From an uncultured Helicobacteraceae bacterium (lineage in GTDB: Bacteria; Campylobacterota; Campylobacteria; Campylobacterales; UBA6016), in contig CALJKN010000181.1 in assembly GCA_937973585.1 (NCBI GenBank), positions 1-33,641 on the forward strand: DNA of 33,641 nucleotides, read 5' to 3'. The position numbers and the translations under genes were made by a program. The notes under the pieces are model-generated. The model made no database searches. It worked only from the letters and a program-made list of their open reading frames with translations, and had not been told where the DNA came from. Below, in pieces: positions 5,582 through 13,003 of the stretch (the stretch's first letter is position 1; every line of letters begins with the position of its first letter).

Positions 5582-6999
5582 AATAGCTCCAACTCGTTTA
5601 CATCTTGAAATTCTATATTTTTCTTTGATGCTCCAAGCTGTGCCTGTATGCACGAGCTAAGCAGGGAGCTGTCCAGATAATGTATATCTACCGCATTTTT
5701 ATCGACAAAAATCATTTGTCTCCAACTTGAGAGGTCAAATCTGATATTTTGAATAGACGACAATAGTCTGGACCAGTTGATCTCTTCATTGTCCGGTATA
5801 GCCCCTAGATAGTTTCCGAGGTTTCTAACGGCTATCGCTAAATCTTCGAAATCTACAAGCTTACCTATAGCCTTTGCGTAACTATTAAACTTTGCCCCTA
5901 GTTTTTCGGTAACGGCTCTAAGCTCCTCTCTCTCGGCGCTATCAAGTAGTTCATCAATCTCAAATTCCAACTCTTTTAGCTCGTCAAGCTCCTCTAAAAG
6001 CTCCATCGGCATATCGGCAGTATATTCTGCGGCCGATGTTTTGTAGGTATGACTTCTTTTTAATGCCTCAAGCTCTTGAGCGGTTATCAGCTCTCCGAGA
6101 TCTTTTTTTTCAACATTTGAAGGCTCTGTTTGTTTCGTTTGGGCGCTGTTTTTAAGCCTTAGGATATCGTACAAAATATCAGTGTAGTTTTTTAGTTTGA
6201 TGTTTTGGTATTCAACGGAGGTTATGTCTTTTAGATGGTAAAGTGCCGAATCGTTTTCGCTATCGATACTCAAAAAAACCTTTGACGGGTTGAATATTTT
6301 TTTCCTCCCGTTTGGCAATTTAATCTCTACCTTTTTATTTACATCAACACTGGATTCGTTGTCAATATCAAATGCCCCGTCCAGATCTATTCTTCCGTTT
6401 GATAGATCCGTTATCCGTTCTGTCGAGAAAAGCTCCAAAAACTTCTCATTCATAAAAACGGATTTCCCGTCTTTGAATAACGCAAGAGGGGATGGGATGG
6501 AGTTTGATATCTGTTCAAAAACGTTTTTGGTAGACTCTATGATTTTCTCTTGCGCCCTTTGTCTTTGGTACTCTTTTGACATATCCTCATTATAAAAACC
6601 GATCGCAATTTTTTTGATTGCGGTTACAAGGGTATCTACATTTACCGGTTTTACTATATATTTATCGATTCCGATATCAATGGATTGAATCATATATTCA
6701 CTATCGCTATGGGCTGTTGTTACTATCGCCCTTGCATCTTGCGATTTTTCTTTGATTGCCTTTAGCATCTCTATGCCGTTCATTATCGGCATTCTAATAT
6801 CCGTTACGACGATTCTTGGGCGATATGTTTCAAATTTGTATAGACCCACCTCTCCGTTCGGTGCGGAATATATAGTCCCAAAATGCTTTGCTAATCTCTT
6901 TTCTAGTAGCTCTCTTACGCTGTCTTCATCTTCAACATATAAAATATCTATTGTCTTTAAAAAACTGTCGAAATTTTCGCTCCCCAAATCTATGCTCAA
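5578..6999 (-). CDS. Response regulator with PAS-like middle and helical C-terminal domain
   Basis: The 473-residue protein has an intact receiver domain (about 15-130): acidic pocket E23/D24, phospho-acceptor D67 (VVTDIRMP), T94/T95 and K117 (VKPV). A coiled coil and a PAS-like module (about 160-270, starting FEQISNSIPSPLALFKDGK) follow. The C-terminal ~150 residues are helical and acidic with no DNA-binding or known output motif. It therefore probably works by protein contacts, perhaps as an adaptor between the kinase and the HD-GYP protein encoded with it. Start ATG 6999 overlaps the stop of the HD-GYP gene (ATGA). Its end overlaps the kinase start. Confidence 0.85.
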   Translation of the reverse strand: MSIDLGSENFDSFLKTIDILYVEDEDSVRELLEKRLAKHFGTIYSAPNGEVGLYKFETYRPRIVVTDIRMPIMNGIEMLKAIKEKSQDARAIVTTAHSDSEYMIQSIDIGIDKYIVKPVNVDTLVTAIKKIAIGFYNEDMSKEYQRQRAQEKIIESTKNVFEQISNSIPSPLALFKDGKSVFMNEKFLELFSTERITDLSNGRIDLDGAFDIDNESSVDVNKKVEIKLPNGRKKIFNPSKVFLSIDSENDSALYHLKDITSVEYQNIKLKNYTDILYDILRLKNSAQTKQTEPSNVEKKDLGELITAQELEALKRSHTYKTSAAEYTADMPMELLEELDELKELEFEIDELLDSAEREELRAVTEKLGAKFNSYAKAIGKLVDFEDLAIAVRNLGNYLGAIPDNEEINWSRLLSSIQNIRFDLSSWRQMIFVDKNAVDIHYLDSSLLSSCIQAQLGASKKNIEFQDVNELELF

Positions 7000-8054
7000 A
7001 TCTCTCCCCTTGTGTAAATATCTTCAAATATATCGTTATAACGTAAAAAAACGTTCAAAATTTCCGGATCAAAATGCCCGCCGTTAACTCTGCTATCCCC
7101 TTTTGTCATGATTTTTAACGTCTCTTTGTGGCTAAACCCTTTTTTGTAAGGTCTATCACTTCTAAGGGCATCATACACGTCTGAAATAGCCATTATTCTG
7201 GCCGAGACAGGAATTTGAGAGCCTTTTAGCCCTTTTGGATATCCTGTGCCGTCAAATTTTTCGTGGTGGTAGAGTGCGATATCCTGTGCCATTGCCAGAG
7301 TTGAATCTTTTGGCTCTTTTAAGATTGCATACCCTATCTCTGTATGGGTCTTCATAACCTCCCATTCGCTTTCATTGAGACCCCCTTGTTTTAGGAGGAT
7401 GTTATCCGGAATCCCGATTTTTCCTATATCATGCATCGGCGAAGCGAAAAAAATACCGTCTTGATAACTCTCGTCAAACCCTAAAAAGTTAGCCAACTCT
7501 TTGCAATAATAGGCAACTCTTTTGATATGATCCCCGGTTTCCGGATCCTTGTATTCAGCGGCCAAGGAGAGTTTCATAATAACTTCGCTGTAAGCCTCTT
7601 TGATTGTGTAGTTGGATGTTTTTATCTCTGAGTTTTTTAACGACAACTCTCTTTTTAAGGTTGTGTTTTCAGACAATACTGCATTTCGCCTATCCGAGAT
7701 TCTGGCGTAGTTTTTTATCCGTAGTTTAAGCTCCTCAAAATCAATAGGAATCTCTATAAAATCGTTTACCCCTGCCTCCAAAATCTTTCTTTGAAGCGGC
7801 TTGTCGTTTTTTTGGGTGACAAATAAAACCGGAAGACAAGCGGTATCGGCTGTAGTTTTTAGATCTTTTATAGGGGTCAGATCCATTGTCGGCTGCTCTT
7901 TGTCGGCCGCTATTATGACAAGATCGGGAGAGACTTGGGACATCAGGCTTTTTGCCTCTTGACATGAGAGCGCATTTACTATATCACAGTCTAGCGAGGC
8001 TAAATTTGTTTGGAGTGTCTCATCGATATTGATGCAAATAAACGTCTTGCCCAT
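6996..8054 (-). CDS. HD-GYP phosphodiesterase with degenerate receiver domain
   Basis: The 352-residue protein has an N-terminal receiver-like fold (about 1-115), a linking helix (about 118-155) and an HD-GYP domain (about 155-340). The output domain is complete: H176, HD at 208-209 (MHDIGKIGIPD) and HHEKFDGTGYP (263-273). Proteins with this domain hydrolyse cyclic-di-GMP. The receiver lacks the usual phospho-acceptor: the position after PDLVII is Ala49, and the conserved lysine is Ile102 (FIEIP). Phosphorylation in the normal way is therefore unlikely, and the domain may bind a partner. First gene of a three-gene operon with the regulator and multi-PAS kinase, suggesting signal input into c-di-GMP turnover. 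Confidence 0.88.
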   Translation of the reverse strand: MGKTFICINIDETLQTNLASLDCDIVNALSCQEAKSLMSQVSPDLVIIAADKEQPTMDLTPIKDLKTTADTACLPVLFVTQKNDKPLQRKILEAGVNDFIEIPIDFEELKLRIKNYARISDRRNAVLSENTTLKRELSLKNSEIKTSNYTIKEAYSEVIMKLSLAAEYKDPETGDHIKRVAYYCKELANFLGFDESYQDGIFFASPMHDIGKIGIPDNILLKQGGLNESEWEVMKTHTEIGYAILKEPKDSTLAMAQDIALYHHEKFDGTGYPKGLKGSQIPVSARIMAISDVYDALRSDRPYKKGFSHKETLKIMTKGDSRVNGGHFDPEILNVFLRYNDIFEDIYTRGEI

Positions 8055-8153
8055 GACTCAAAAACCAGCTTATCGTATTGGTATGTTTGTTGGCGGATAA
8101 TTTACCCCCGTTTACTTTAAACCGTACTTATACAAAATTGAGAAAAATCAAAT

Positions 8154-8159
8154 TACAAT
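8154..8159 (+). promoter_or_regulatory. -10 element directly before the YkgJ-type gene
   Basis: TACAAT ends six bases before ATG 8166, with no ribosome-binding site between them and no convincing -35. If used, the transcript would be leaderless or nearly so, as for the cassettes at the window start. Confidence 0.4.
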
Positions 8160-8165
8160 GCCGAA

Positions 8166-8552
8166 ATGGAAAAAGAGACGCTAAAACATAAGGTTGGATA
8201 TAATTTTGCCTTTAAAGAAGGGGTGTGCGAAGGTTGCGGCGGCAGATGCTGCACCGGAGAGAGCGGGTATATATGGATAAGCGTCGAAGAGGCACTACTA
8301 CTATCTGAATATCTCGGCCTCAAAATGGAGGAGTTTGCCTACAGGTATCTAATCTCCGTAAGTGGCAAGCTCAGCATAAGAGAAAAGCAGTTGGATGACG
8401 GCTATGCTTGTATTTTTTTTGATGATCAAAACAAAAACTGCACCGTCTACGAGTATCGTCCCATACAGTGCCGCACGTTTCCGTTTTGGGATTACTATAA
8501 ACAAAATATTGAAGAGGCTTTTAGAGAATGTCCCGCTTTAGTTCGGCTTTAG
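8166..8552 (+). CDS. YkgJ-family cysteine-cluster protein
   Basis: The 128-residue protein has eight cysteines in the pattern of the YkgJ (CxxCxxCC) family: C21, C24, C28, C29 near the N-terminus (CEGCGGRCC), then C82, C92, C102 (RPIQCRTFPFWD) and C122. The family is predicted to bind zinc or an iron-sulfur cluster, and its biochemical role is poorly known. Length is typical. ATG 8166 has no Shine-Dalgarno sequence but sits six bases after a -10-like TACAAT. The 3' end overlaps the TPR lipoprotein gene by 25 bases, so the two are translationally linked. Confidence 0.85.
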   Translation: MEKETLKHKVGYNFAFKEGVCEGCGGRCCTGESGYIWISVEEALLLSEYLGLKMEEFAYRYLISVSGKLSIREKQLDDGYACIFFDDQNKNCTVYEYRPIQCRTFPFWDYYKQNIEEAFRECPALVRL

Positions 8553-9880
8553 TAGCCATTATTGCCTTGTTTGCTCTTGTCGGATGTGGTGCAAAAAACG
8601 GTGTTGTTTCAGATTCGCCGGAAAATAACATATCAAAAAAATATCTATCCATGCAGGCAAAAGAAGAAGAGCCGAAAGTCATAAAAAATAACGTATCCGA
8701 TGAAGAGAGTATCGAAGCGGCGCTATTTATGACGGCTGTAGACCATCTGGATGAGAAAAACCATAAAGTGGCAGCCGGATATTTTGAGGAACTGTTTAAA
8801 AAAACAGGCAAAAAAGAGTATCTGATAGAGGCGGTAAAAATTCGTTCTACGTTCGGCGAATACGGTGAGGCGGCAACGCTGCTGCAAGAGGCGCTTTTGA
8901 AGAGCAAAGATGATACCGATCTTAAAAAAATGCTTACGGCAAACTATATTGCCCAAAAAGATTATGCAAAAGCTCTTGAGATAGCAGATGCGATAGCCCA
9001 AAAAACAAAACAAAAAGAGGACTACGATATGGCCGGAAGCATATCGTATCTTTTGGGAGATTATAAAAAAGCGTCAGGATACTTTAGGAGTTCATACGCT
9101 ATCAGAGCCGATGATATAAGCGCTGACAGGATTGCTACTATATTGTTTTTAGAGGGTAACGATGTCGAGGGTATGAGGTTTGTAGAGACCCATATCAGAA
9201 TGTTTGGATGCTCCAAATATCTATGCGAGAGACTGGCAGGGGCATACATACAAAAAGGTGACACTAGGGGGGCTTTGGAGGTTTTTAAAAAGCTTTATTT
9301 TAAAAACAAAGATGAAAAATACATTAAAAAAATTATAGAGCTAAGCGTTGCCGGTTCGGATATTGACGGGTTGATTGCGTTTTTGAAAAAAAGTAAAAAA
9401 GATGAAAAATTTTTGCTAGAAGCCTATAAATACAAAAAAGACAACAAAAATGCCGCCGTCGTAGCGATGGAGCTGTATAAAAAGACGAATGAGATAGATT
9501 ATCTGGCGCAAGCGGCTATCTATAAGTTTGAGAGCTACCCTGAAAACAAAAAGCCGCATTGGCTTATTACTCAAACGGTAAAACATCTATCGCTTGTCGT
9601 CTCTAAAATAAAAAACGATATTTACGACAACTATCTCGGATATTTGTTGATTGATTATGATATCGACGTGGATAGAGGGGTGGGGCTTGTGAAGAGGGCG
9701 CTCGAAAAAGAGCCGAATACGGTTTTTTATCTCGACTCTTTGGCATGGGGCTACTACAAACAAAAAAAATGCGTTGAGGCTAATGAGATAATGAAAAAAG
9801 TGGTAGCTGAAATCAAAAACGACAAAACTATAGATGAACATGTAATGCAGATAAAAAAATGCCTTCAAGGACAAAAATGA
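8528..9880 (+). CDS. TPR-repeat lipoprotein
   Basis: The 450-residue protein has a lipoprotein signal peptide with lipobox LVGC (lipidated Cys20). Helical repeats fill most of the mature protein, many with TPR signatures (for example AAGYFEELFKKTGKKEYLIE, KASGYFRSSYAIRADD, YYLDSLAWGYYKQKKC-like). It should sit in the periplasm anchored to a membrane and serve as a scaffold, perhaps in envelope assembly or protein maturation. The partner is unknown. It overlaps the YkgJ-type gene upstream and trpC downstream (ATGA), so it is internal to an operon. Confidence 0.8.
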   Translation: MSRFSSALVAIIALFALVGCGAKNGVVSDSPENNISKKYLSMQAKEEEPKVIKNNVSDEESIEAALFMTAVDHLDEKNHKVAAGYFEELFKKTGKKEYLIEAVKIRSTFGEYGEAATLLQEALLKSKDDTDLKKMLTANYIAQKDYAKALEIADAIAQKTKQKEDYDMAGSISYLLGDYKKASGYFRSSYAIRADDISADRIATILFLEGNDVEGMRFVETHIRMFGCSKYLCERLAGAYIQKGDTRGALEVFKKLYFKNKDEKYIKKIIELSVAGSDIDGLIAFLKKSKKDEKFLLEAYKYKKDNKNAAVVAMELYKKTNEIDYLAQAAIYKFESYPENKKPHWLITQTVKHLSLVVSKIKNDIYDNYLGYLLIDYDIDVDRGVGLVKRALEKEPNTVFYLDSLAWGYYKQKKCVEANEIMKKVVAEIKNDKTIDEHVMQIKKCLQGQK

Positions 9881-10662
9881 TATTAGATGAGATAATAAAA
9901 CAGACCGCAGAAGATTTGGAGAAAAGAAAAAAAGATTTTGGGGAGGAGTGGCTAGGACGAAGCCTTGCATATAATCCGTATGCTCCAAGAGATGTCAAAA
10001 AAGCTCTTGCGAGAACAGAGGATAATAAATATCGGATCATCGCAGAGGTGAAAAAGGCCAGCCCTTCAAAAGGGGTTATCAGGGAGGATTTTGACCCTAT
10101 TTTGATAGCCAAAGAGTATGAGGCCGGATTTGCCGATGCCTTATCTATTTTGACGGAACCCCATTTTTTTCAGGGGAATCTGGAGTATCTGCCGCAAGTT
10201 CGCCGTTATGTCCCGATGCCTCTTTTGCGAAAAGATTTTATAATTGACGAGTATCAGATTTTGGAAGCTTTGGTTTATGGGGCAGACTTTGTTTTACTTA
10301 TTGCAAAGGCTCTTGACGGCAAAACTCTCAAAAAATTATACGAATATGCACTAAACGTAGGTCTTGATGTTTTGGTTGAGGTTCACGATACCGACGACCT
10401 CAAAAAAGCGCTTTTTGCCGGAGCCTCAATCATCGGTATAAACCATAGAAATCTTGAGACTTTTGAGATGGATATGTCTCTATCTGAAAAACTAATTCCT
10501 ATGATTCCAAACGGAAAAATCATAGTAGCGGAGAGCGGTATCGACAATTTTGAGACGGTTAAGCATCTAAGTTCCATCGGAGTCGATGCATTTTTGGTAG
10601 GGGAGCATTTTATGAGACAAAAAGATATAGCCTCCGAGGTAAAGAGGCTAAAAGGGCTTTAG
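9877..10662 (+). CDS. trpC: Indole-3-glycerol phosphate synthase
   Basis: The 261-residue (beta/alpha)8 enzyme converts carboxyphenylamino-deoxyribulose phosphate to indole-3-glycerol phosphate in tryptophan synthesis. Family motifs are present in order: EVKKASPSKGVI, LLRKDFIIDEYQI, VLLIAKAL, LVEVHD, IIGINHRNLETF and IIVAESGID. ATG 9877 is chosen over the in-frame ATG 9859 because AAGGA lies at proper spacing and it forms the usual ATGA overlap with the previous gene. It is a stand-alone trpC, not fused to trpF and not beside other trp genes. Its stop codon overlaps that of the convergent membrane protein gene. Confidence 0.95.
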   Translation: MILDEIIKQTAEDLEKRKKDFGEEWLGRSLAYNPYAPRDVKKALARTEDNKYRIIAEVKKASPSKGVIREDFDPILIAKEYEAGFADALSILTEPHFFQGNLEYLPQVRRYVPMPLLRKDFIIDEYQILEALVYGADFVLLIAKALDGKTLKKLYEYALNVGLDVLVEVHDTDDLKKALFAGASIIGINHRNLETFEMDMSLSEKLIPMIPNGKIIVAESGIDNFETVKHLSSIGVDAFLVGEHFMRQKDIASEVKRLKGL

Positions 10663-11894
10663 GAGGCCGGAAGATTCTTTTTGTAGATTGTCGTAGCCGT
10701 GTATACGTTTTTTGCCAAAACAGCAAAAGATAGTGCGGCAAATGCCGAACCTAGCTGCATAAATATAGCCGATAAATAGCCGCTTAAAAACAAAAATATC
10801 GCAACCCAGTGTAGATATAGTTCTATATTTGCCGATTTGTCGGTTATCATCTCTCTGACGCTCGGCGCATCCCACTTCCCTCTGCTGGTCAGGTGAAACC
10901 ACGCCAAAAAAGGGACGATTTTGTTTATCATCGCTTTGACTATGGATGCTATGAAGCCGTATCCGAATAGCACGGCAAGCAGATATTCCAGATTTTGAAC
11001 CTCCCAAACAGCGCTATACCCCCAAATAGATATGGCAACAATCAAGGATACGAGGCCGGTTTGCCACATTTTTAACGATGCATCCGATAGTAGCCTTCTC
11101 CTCTCTTTTAGCTTTTTTAGGGCTACGGTGGCAAATGCCGACAACGCAATCCATATAGCTATTTTGGAGGCTATTGCCGCCTCATTCAAAGGAATTGCCG
11201 CACATAACACTGCGCCGAAGATAACAAGCGGCCAAAAGTTGCAAAATTTCGGAAATTCAGGTGCAACATAAAACATCGGTAGTACCTGTTTTGAAACCGA
11301 GACTATGAGTATCCCTATAAAGCCGAATACGGCAAATATAATATGCAAATTTACGAACTTCAGATGCGATTCGCCGATTCTCCCTATTGCGTGTGAGGAG
11401 AGAAGGTGTATTCCGAGTAGTAACGCCGCAAAACCGATAATCAGCGAGAGTCTCATCCCTTTTACGGTTTCGGATGCGATTTGCTTTTGGGTAAACAATG
11501 AGAGTAGCAACATAGAAAAAAATGATATTACCCCGACACTGAGGGCTAATAGTGCCGGAAACATTGCCGCCTTGAATCCGGCTAACCCCGCAAAAAACAT
11601 CAAAGCGCCTATGTTGATTGAAATGAAGGTAAGTTTTATGATTTTTGGGCTATCTATTTTTATCCCGCCGACTACCGGAAGCATCTGAACCAGAGAGCCG
11701 AAAATTGCATTCAACAAAAAGCCTATAGTAAATAGATGGATCCCCCCTATGATGTAAGGGTCAAATCTGTTTGGCTCATTCGCAAACGATAGTGCCGCAA
11801 ACGATAAAAATCCGTAAACGGAGGCCGCTATAAAAAACGGGTAAATTTTTTCAAACGGAGGTGCGTCAGAAAGTGATAGTCCTGCCGTATTCAT
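10659..11894 (-). CDS. Polytopic membrane protein, NnrS / oxidase subunit I-like
   Basis: The 411-residue protein has about 12 hydrophobic helices. Histidines occur within or near helices (GGIHLFTIGF, LGIHLLSSHAIG, VNLHIIFAVFGF, FLAWFHLTSRGKW, LYLHWVAIF), and a conserved-looking loop reads GSLVQMLPVVGG. This recalls the NnrS and haem-copper oxidase subunit I-like families linked to nitric-oxide metabolism. The exact family is not certain from sequence alone, and haem or copper binding is inference. It overlaps the DUF2249 gene by 29 bases and is the last gene of the hemerythrin operon, which fits an NO/O2-related role. Its stop codon overlaps that of trpC on the opposite strand. Confidence 0.65.
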   Translation of the reverse strand: MNTAGLSLSDAPPFEKIYPFFIAASVYGFLSFAALSFANEPNRFDPYIIGGIHLFTIGFLLNAIFGSLVQMLPVVGGIKIDSPKIIKLTFISINIGALMFFAGLAGFKAAMFPALLALSVGVISFFSMLLLSLFTQKQIASETVKGMRLSLIIGFAALLLGIHLLSSHAIGRIGESHLKFVNLHIIFAVFGFIGILIVSVSKQVLPMFYVAPEFPKFCNFWPLVIFGAVLCAAIPLNEAAIASKIAIWIALSAFATVALKKLKERRRLLSDASLKMWQTGLVSLIVAISIWGYSAVWEVQNLEYLLAVLFGYGFIASIVKAMINKIVPFLAWFHLTSRGKWDAPSVREMITDKSANIELYLHWVAIFLFLSGYLSAIFMQLGSAFAALSFAVLAKNVYTATTIYKKNLPAS

Positions 11895-12162
11895 CCTTGA
11901 TGTTCTCCGATATTAGCTTGATTGTCGGGTTATCCGATTTTTTTGCGGCGTAAATATAGTGGTTGCCGCCGTCTTCAAAATATGTATACCAAAAACCGTT
12001 TGCGTCTAGTATCGCATCTAGCTTGCAAGGTTTCATCCTGTGTATCATTTTTAGGTATTCTCCGTCTTCAAGAGAAGAGAGTATTTTGATTGCGTATTCA
12101 AGGGGCAAAGGAGCTTCTAGTTCCCTTGCGTCCAGTAGTTTTTCAGCCGTTTTGTTTGACAT
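11866..12162 (-). CDS. DUF2249 domain protein
   Basis: The 98-residue protein matches the DUF2249 pattern, a TusA-like alpha/beta fold: LDARELEAPLPLEYAIKIL, then GEYLKMIHRMKPCKLDAIL and a final strand with FWYTYFED. The family commonly neighbours hemerythrins and nitrogen-oxide genes, and its biochemistry is unestablished. Here it overlaps hemerythrin upstream by 20 bases and the NnrS-like gene downstream by 29, indicating tight co-translation. The single Cys near residue 46 is not at the TusA catalytic position, so sulfur transfer is not implied. Confidence 0.75.
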   Translation of the reverse strand: MSNKTAEKLLDARELEAPLPLEYAIKILSSLEDGEYLKMIHRMKPCKLDAILDANGFWYTYFEDGGNHYIYAAKKSDNPTIKLISENIKDEYGRTITF

Positions 12163-12586
12163 CTTTCATTTTCTCTATCAACGCTACCGACTCTCCAAAG
12201 AGTACGTTGTCACACATTGTGTAGAGTATCTGCTCCTCTTTTGAGTTGTGTTGTTGAACCAGTATATTAAACGATTCGCAAAGGCCGAGAATTTGAGATT
12301 TATTTCCGCTCTCCATGGCTTTTTCTAGCATTCCGATGTTAAATCTCATCTGTTCGTGCTCTCTTCTCATAACCTCTGTAGGGCCGCAGCTCATACCGCT
12401 TTTTGCTTCAAACTCCGGAAATAGGGTTCCCTCTTCCATTTTGAAATGCGTTTCAAACTCATTTTTCATTTTTTCAAAAGCCGCTTTTGCCGTTTCAGTT
12501 TCACCTTTTACTATTGCGTTTTCAAAATCGGCAAAATTTTCGTCGCAATCTTTGTGGTCTGTCGATAGAAATTCTCTTATGCTCAT
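12143..12586 (-). CDS. Hemerythrin-like di-iron protein (HHE domain)
   Basis: The 147-residue four-helix bundle has the expected iron ligands: H11 (STDHKD), H47 with E51 or E52 (THFKMEE), H77 (REHEQM), and H113 with E117 or E118 (QQHNSKEE). Such single-domain proteins bind O2 or NO, or repair damaged Fe-S centres. It is first in an operon with the DUF2249 and NnrS-like genes. GGAG lies about nine bases before ATG 12586, and a perfect FNR-type box lies 63-76 bases upstream. This makes anaerobic or nitrosative-stress control likely. Confidence 0.88.
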   Translation of the reverse strand: MSIREFLSTDHKDCDENFADFENAIVKGETETAKAAFEKMKNEFETHFKMEEGTLFPEFEAKSGMSCGPTEVMRREHEQMRFNIGMLEKAMESGNKSQILGLCESFNILVQQHNSKEEQILYTMCDNVLFGESVALIEKMKDVKQNG

Positions 12587-12620
12587 AATTCAAAACTCCG
12601 TCATTAATTTTTGTCAGGAA

Positions 12621-12662
12621 AGTTTAGACAAAAATACTCTTTTTTTTATTGACGACGGTCAA
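12621..12662 (-). promoter_or_regulatory. FNR/CRP-family box plus -10 element for the hemerythrin operon
   Basis: TTGAC-GACG-GTCAA (12649-12662) is a perfect 14-bp palindrome of the Crp/FNR-superfamily type. On the minus strand TAAACT (12626-12621) is a good -10, predicting a start at 12614. The box centre at 12655.5 is then exactly -41.5, the class II activator position. No -35 consensus is seen, as expected for an activator-dependent promoter. Confidence 0.7.
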
Positions 12663-12686
12663 CGAGCAAAAAATTATTTGAACCCT

Positions 12687-12770
12687 CTGATTAAATATGA
12701 ATTTATCAGAGCAACTAGTTGCGAGAGCCCTCACGCTGAAGACCTCATTTTGGGCTTTGCCTGAAATGAG
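12687..12770 (+). ncRNA. Structured intergenic element (three hairpins, alternative pairing)
   Basis: In the 417-base gap between hemerythrin and the propeller gene, three stems follow one another: CTGAT(T)AAAT / ATTTATCAG (12687-12709), the perfect palindrome GCAACTAGTTGC (12711-12722), and a 12-bp stem at 12744-12770 with inner GGGC-TTT-GCCT. The last stem keeps two G-U wobbles only on the plus strand; the minus strand would have A-C mismatches, so the RNA is probably plus-strand. AGAGCCC (12724-12730) can also pair with GGGCTTT (12752-12758), which excludes the third stem. This could be a small RNA or switch-like leader. No known family was recognised. Confidence 0.35.
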
Positions 12771-12927
12771 AGACAGATGATTCTATTTTAAAACCGTTTT
12801 TTTAATTGAGATTATAGCAGTAGGGAGTTGAGTGTGTCTCGTTTTTTGTATTTTTGAGTTGTGTATAACTAAGCTTAAGGCAAATATTTATTAAAATTTG
12901 TTTATTATCTTGCAACGATAAAAAAAT

Positions 12928-12956
12928 TTGTTCGAGTCGGTTACATAAGGTAATAT
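12928..12956 (+). promoter_or_regulatory. Candidate promoter of the propeller/solenoid gene
   Basis: TTGTTC (12928-12933), a 17-nt spacer and TAATAT (12951-12956) lie 48 bases before ATG 13004. Spacing is optimal and the hexamers are moderately good. Confidence 0.4.
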
Positions 12957-13003
12957 TATTTTTTACCAATGAAGCCGAATATTAATGCAGGGTGAGTTTT
13001 GAA

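Noticed and set aside
4770..5660. 296-codon plus-strand frame opposite the histidine kinase
   Set aside because: It is antisense to clear PAS domains, has no recognisable motifs, and long antisense frames are common opposite genes of this codon usage.
12315..12764. Plus-strand frame opposite hemerythrin extending into the gap
   Set aside because: It is the complement of the hemerythrin gene. The tail covers the FNR box and hairpins and shows no protein features.
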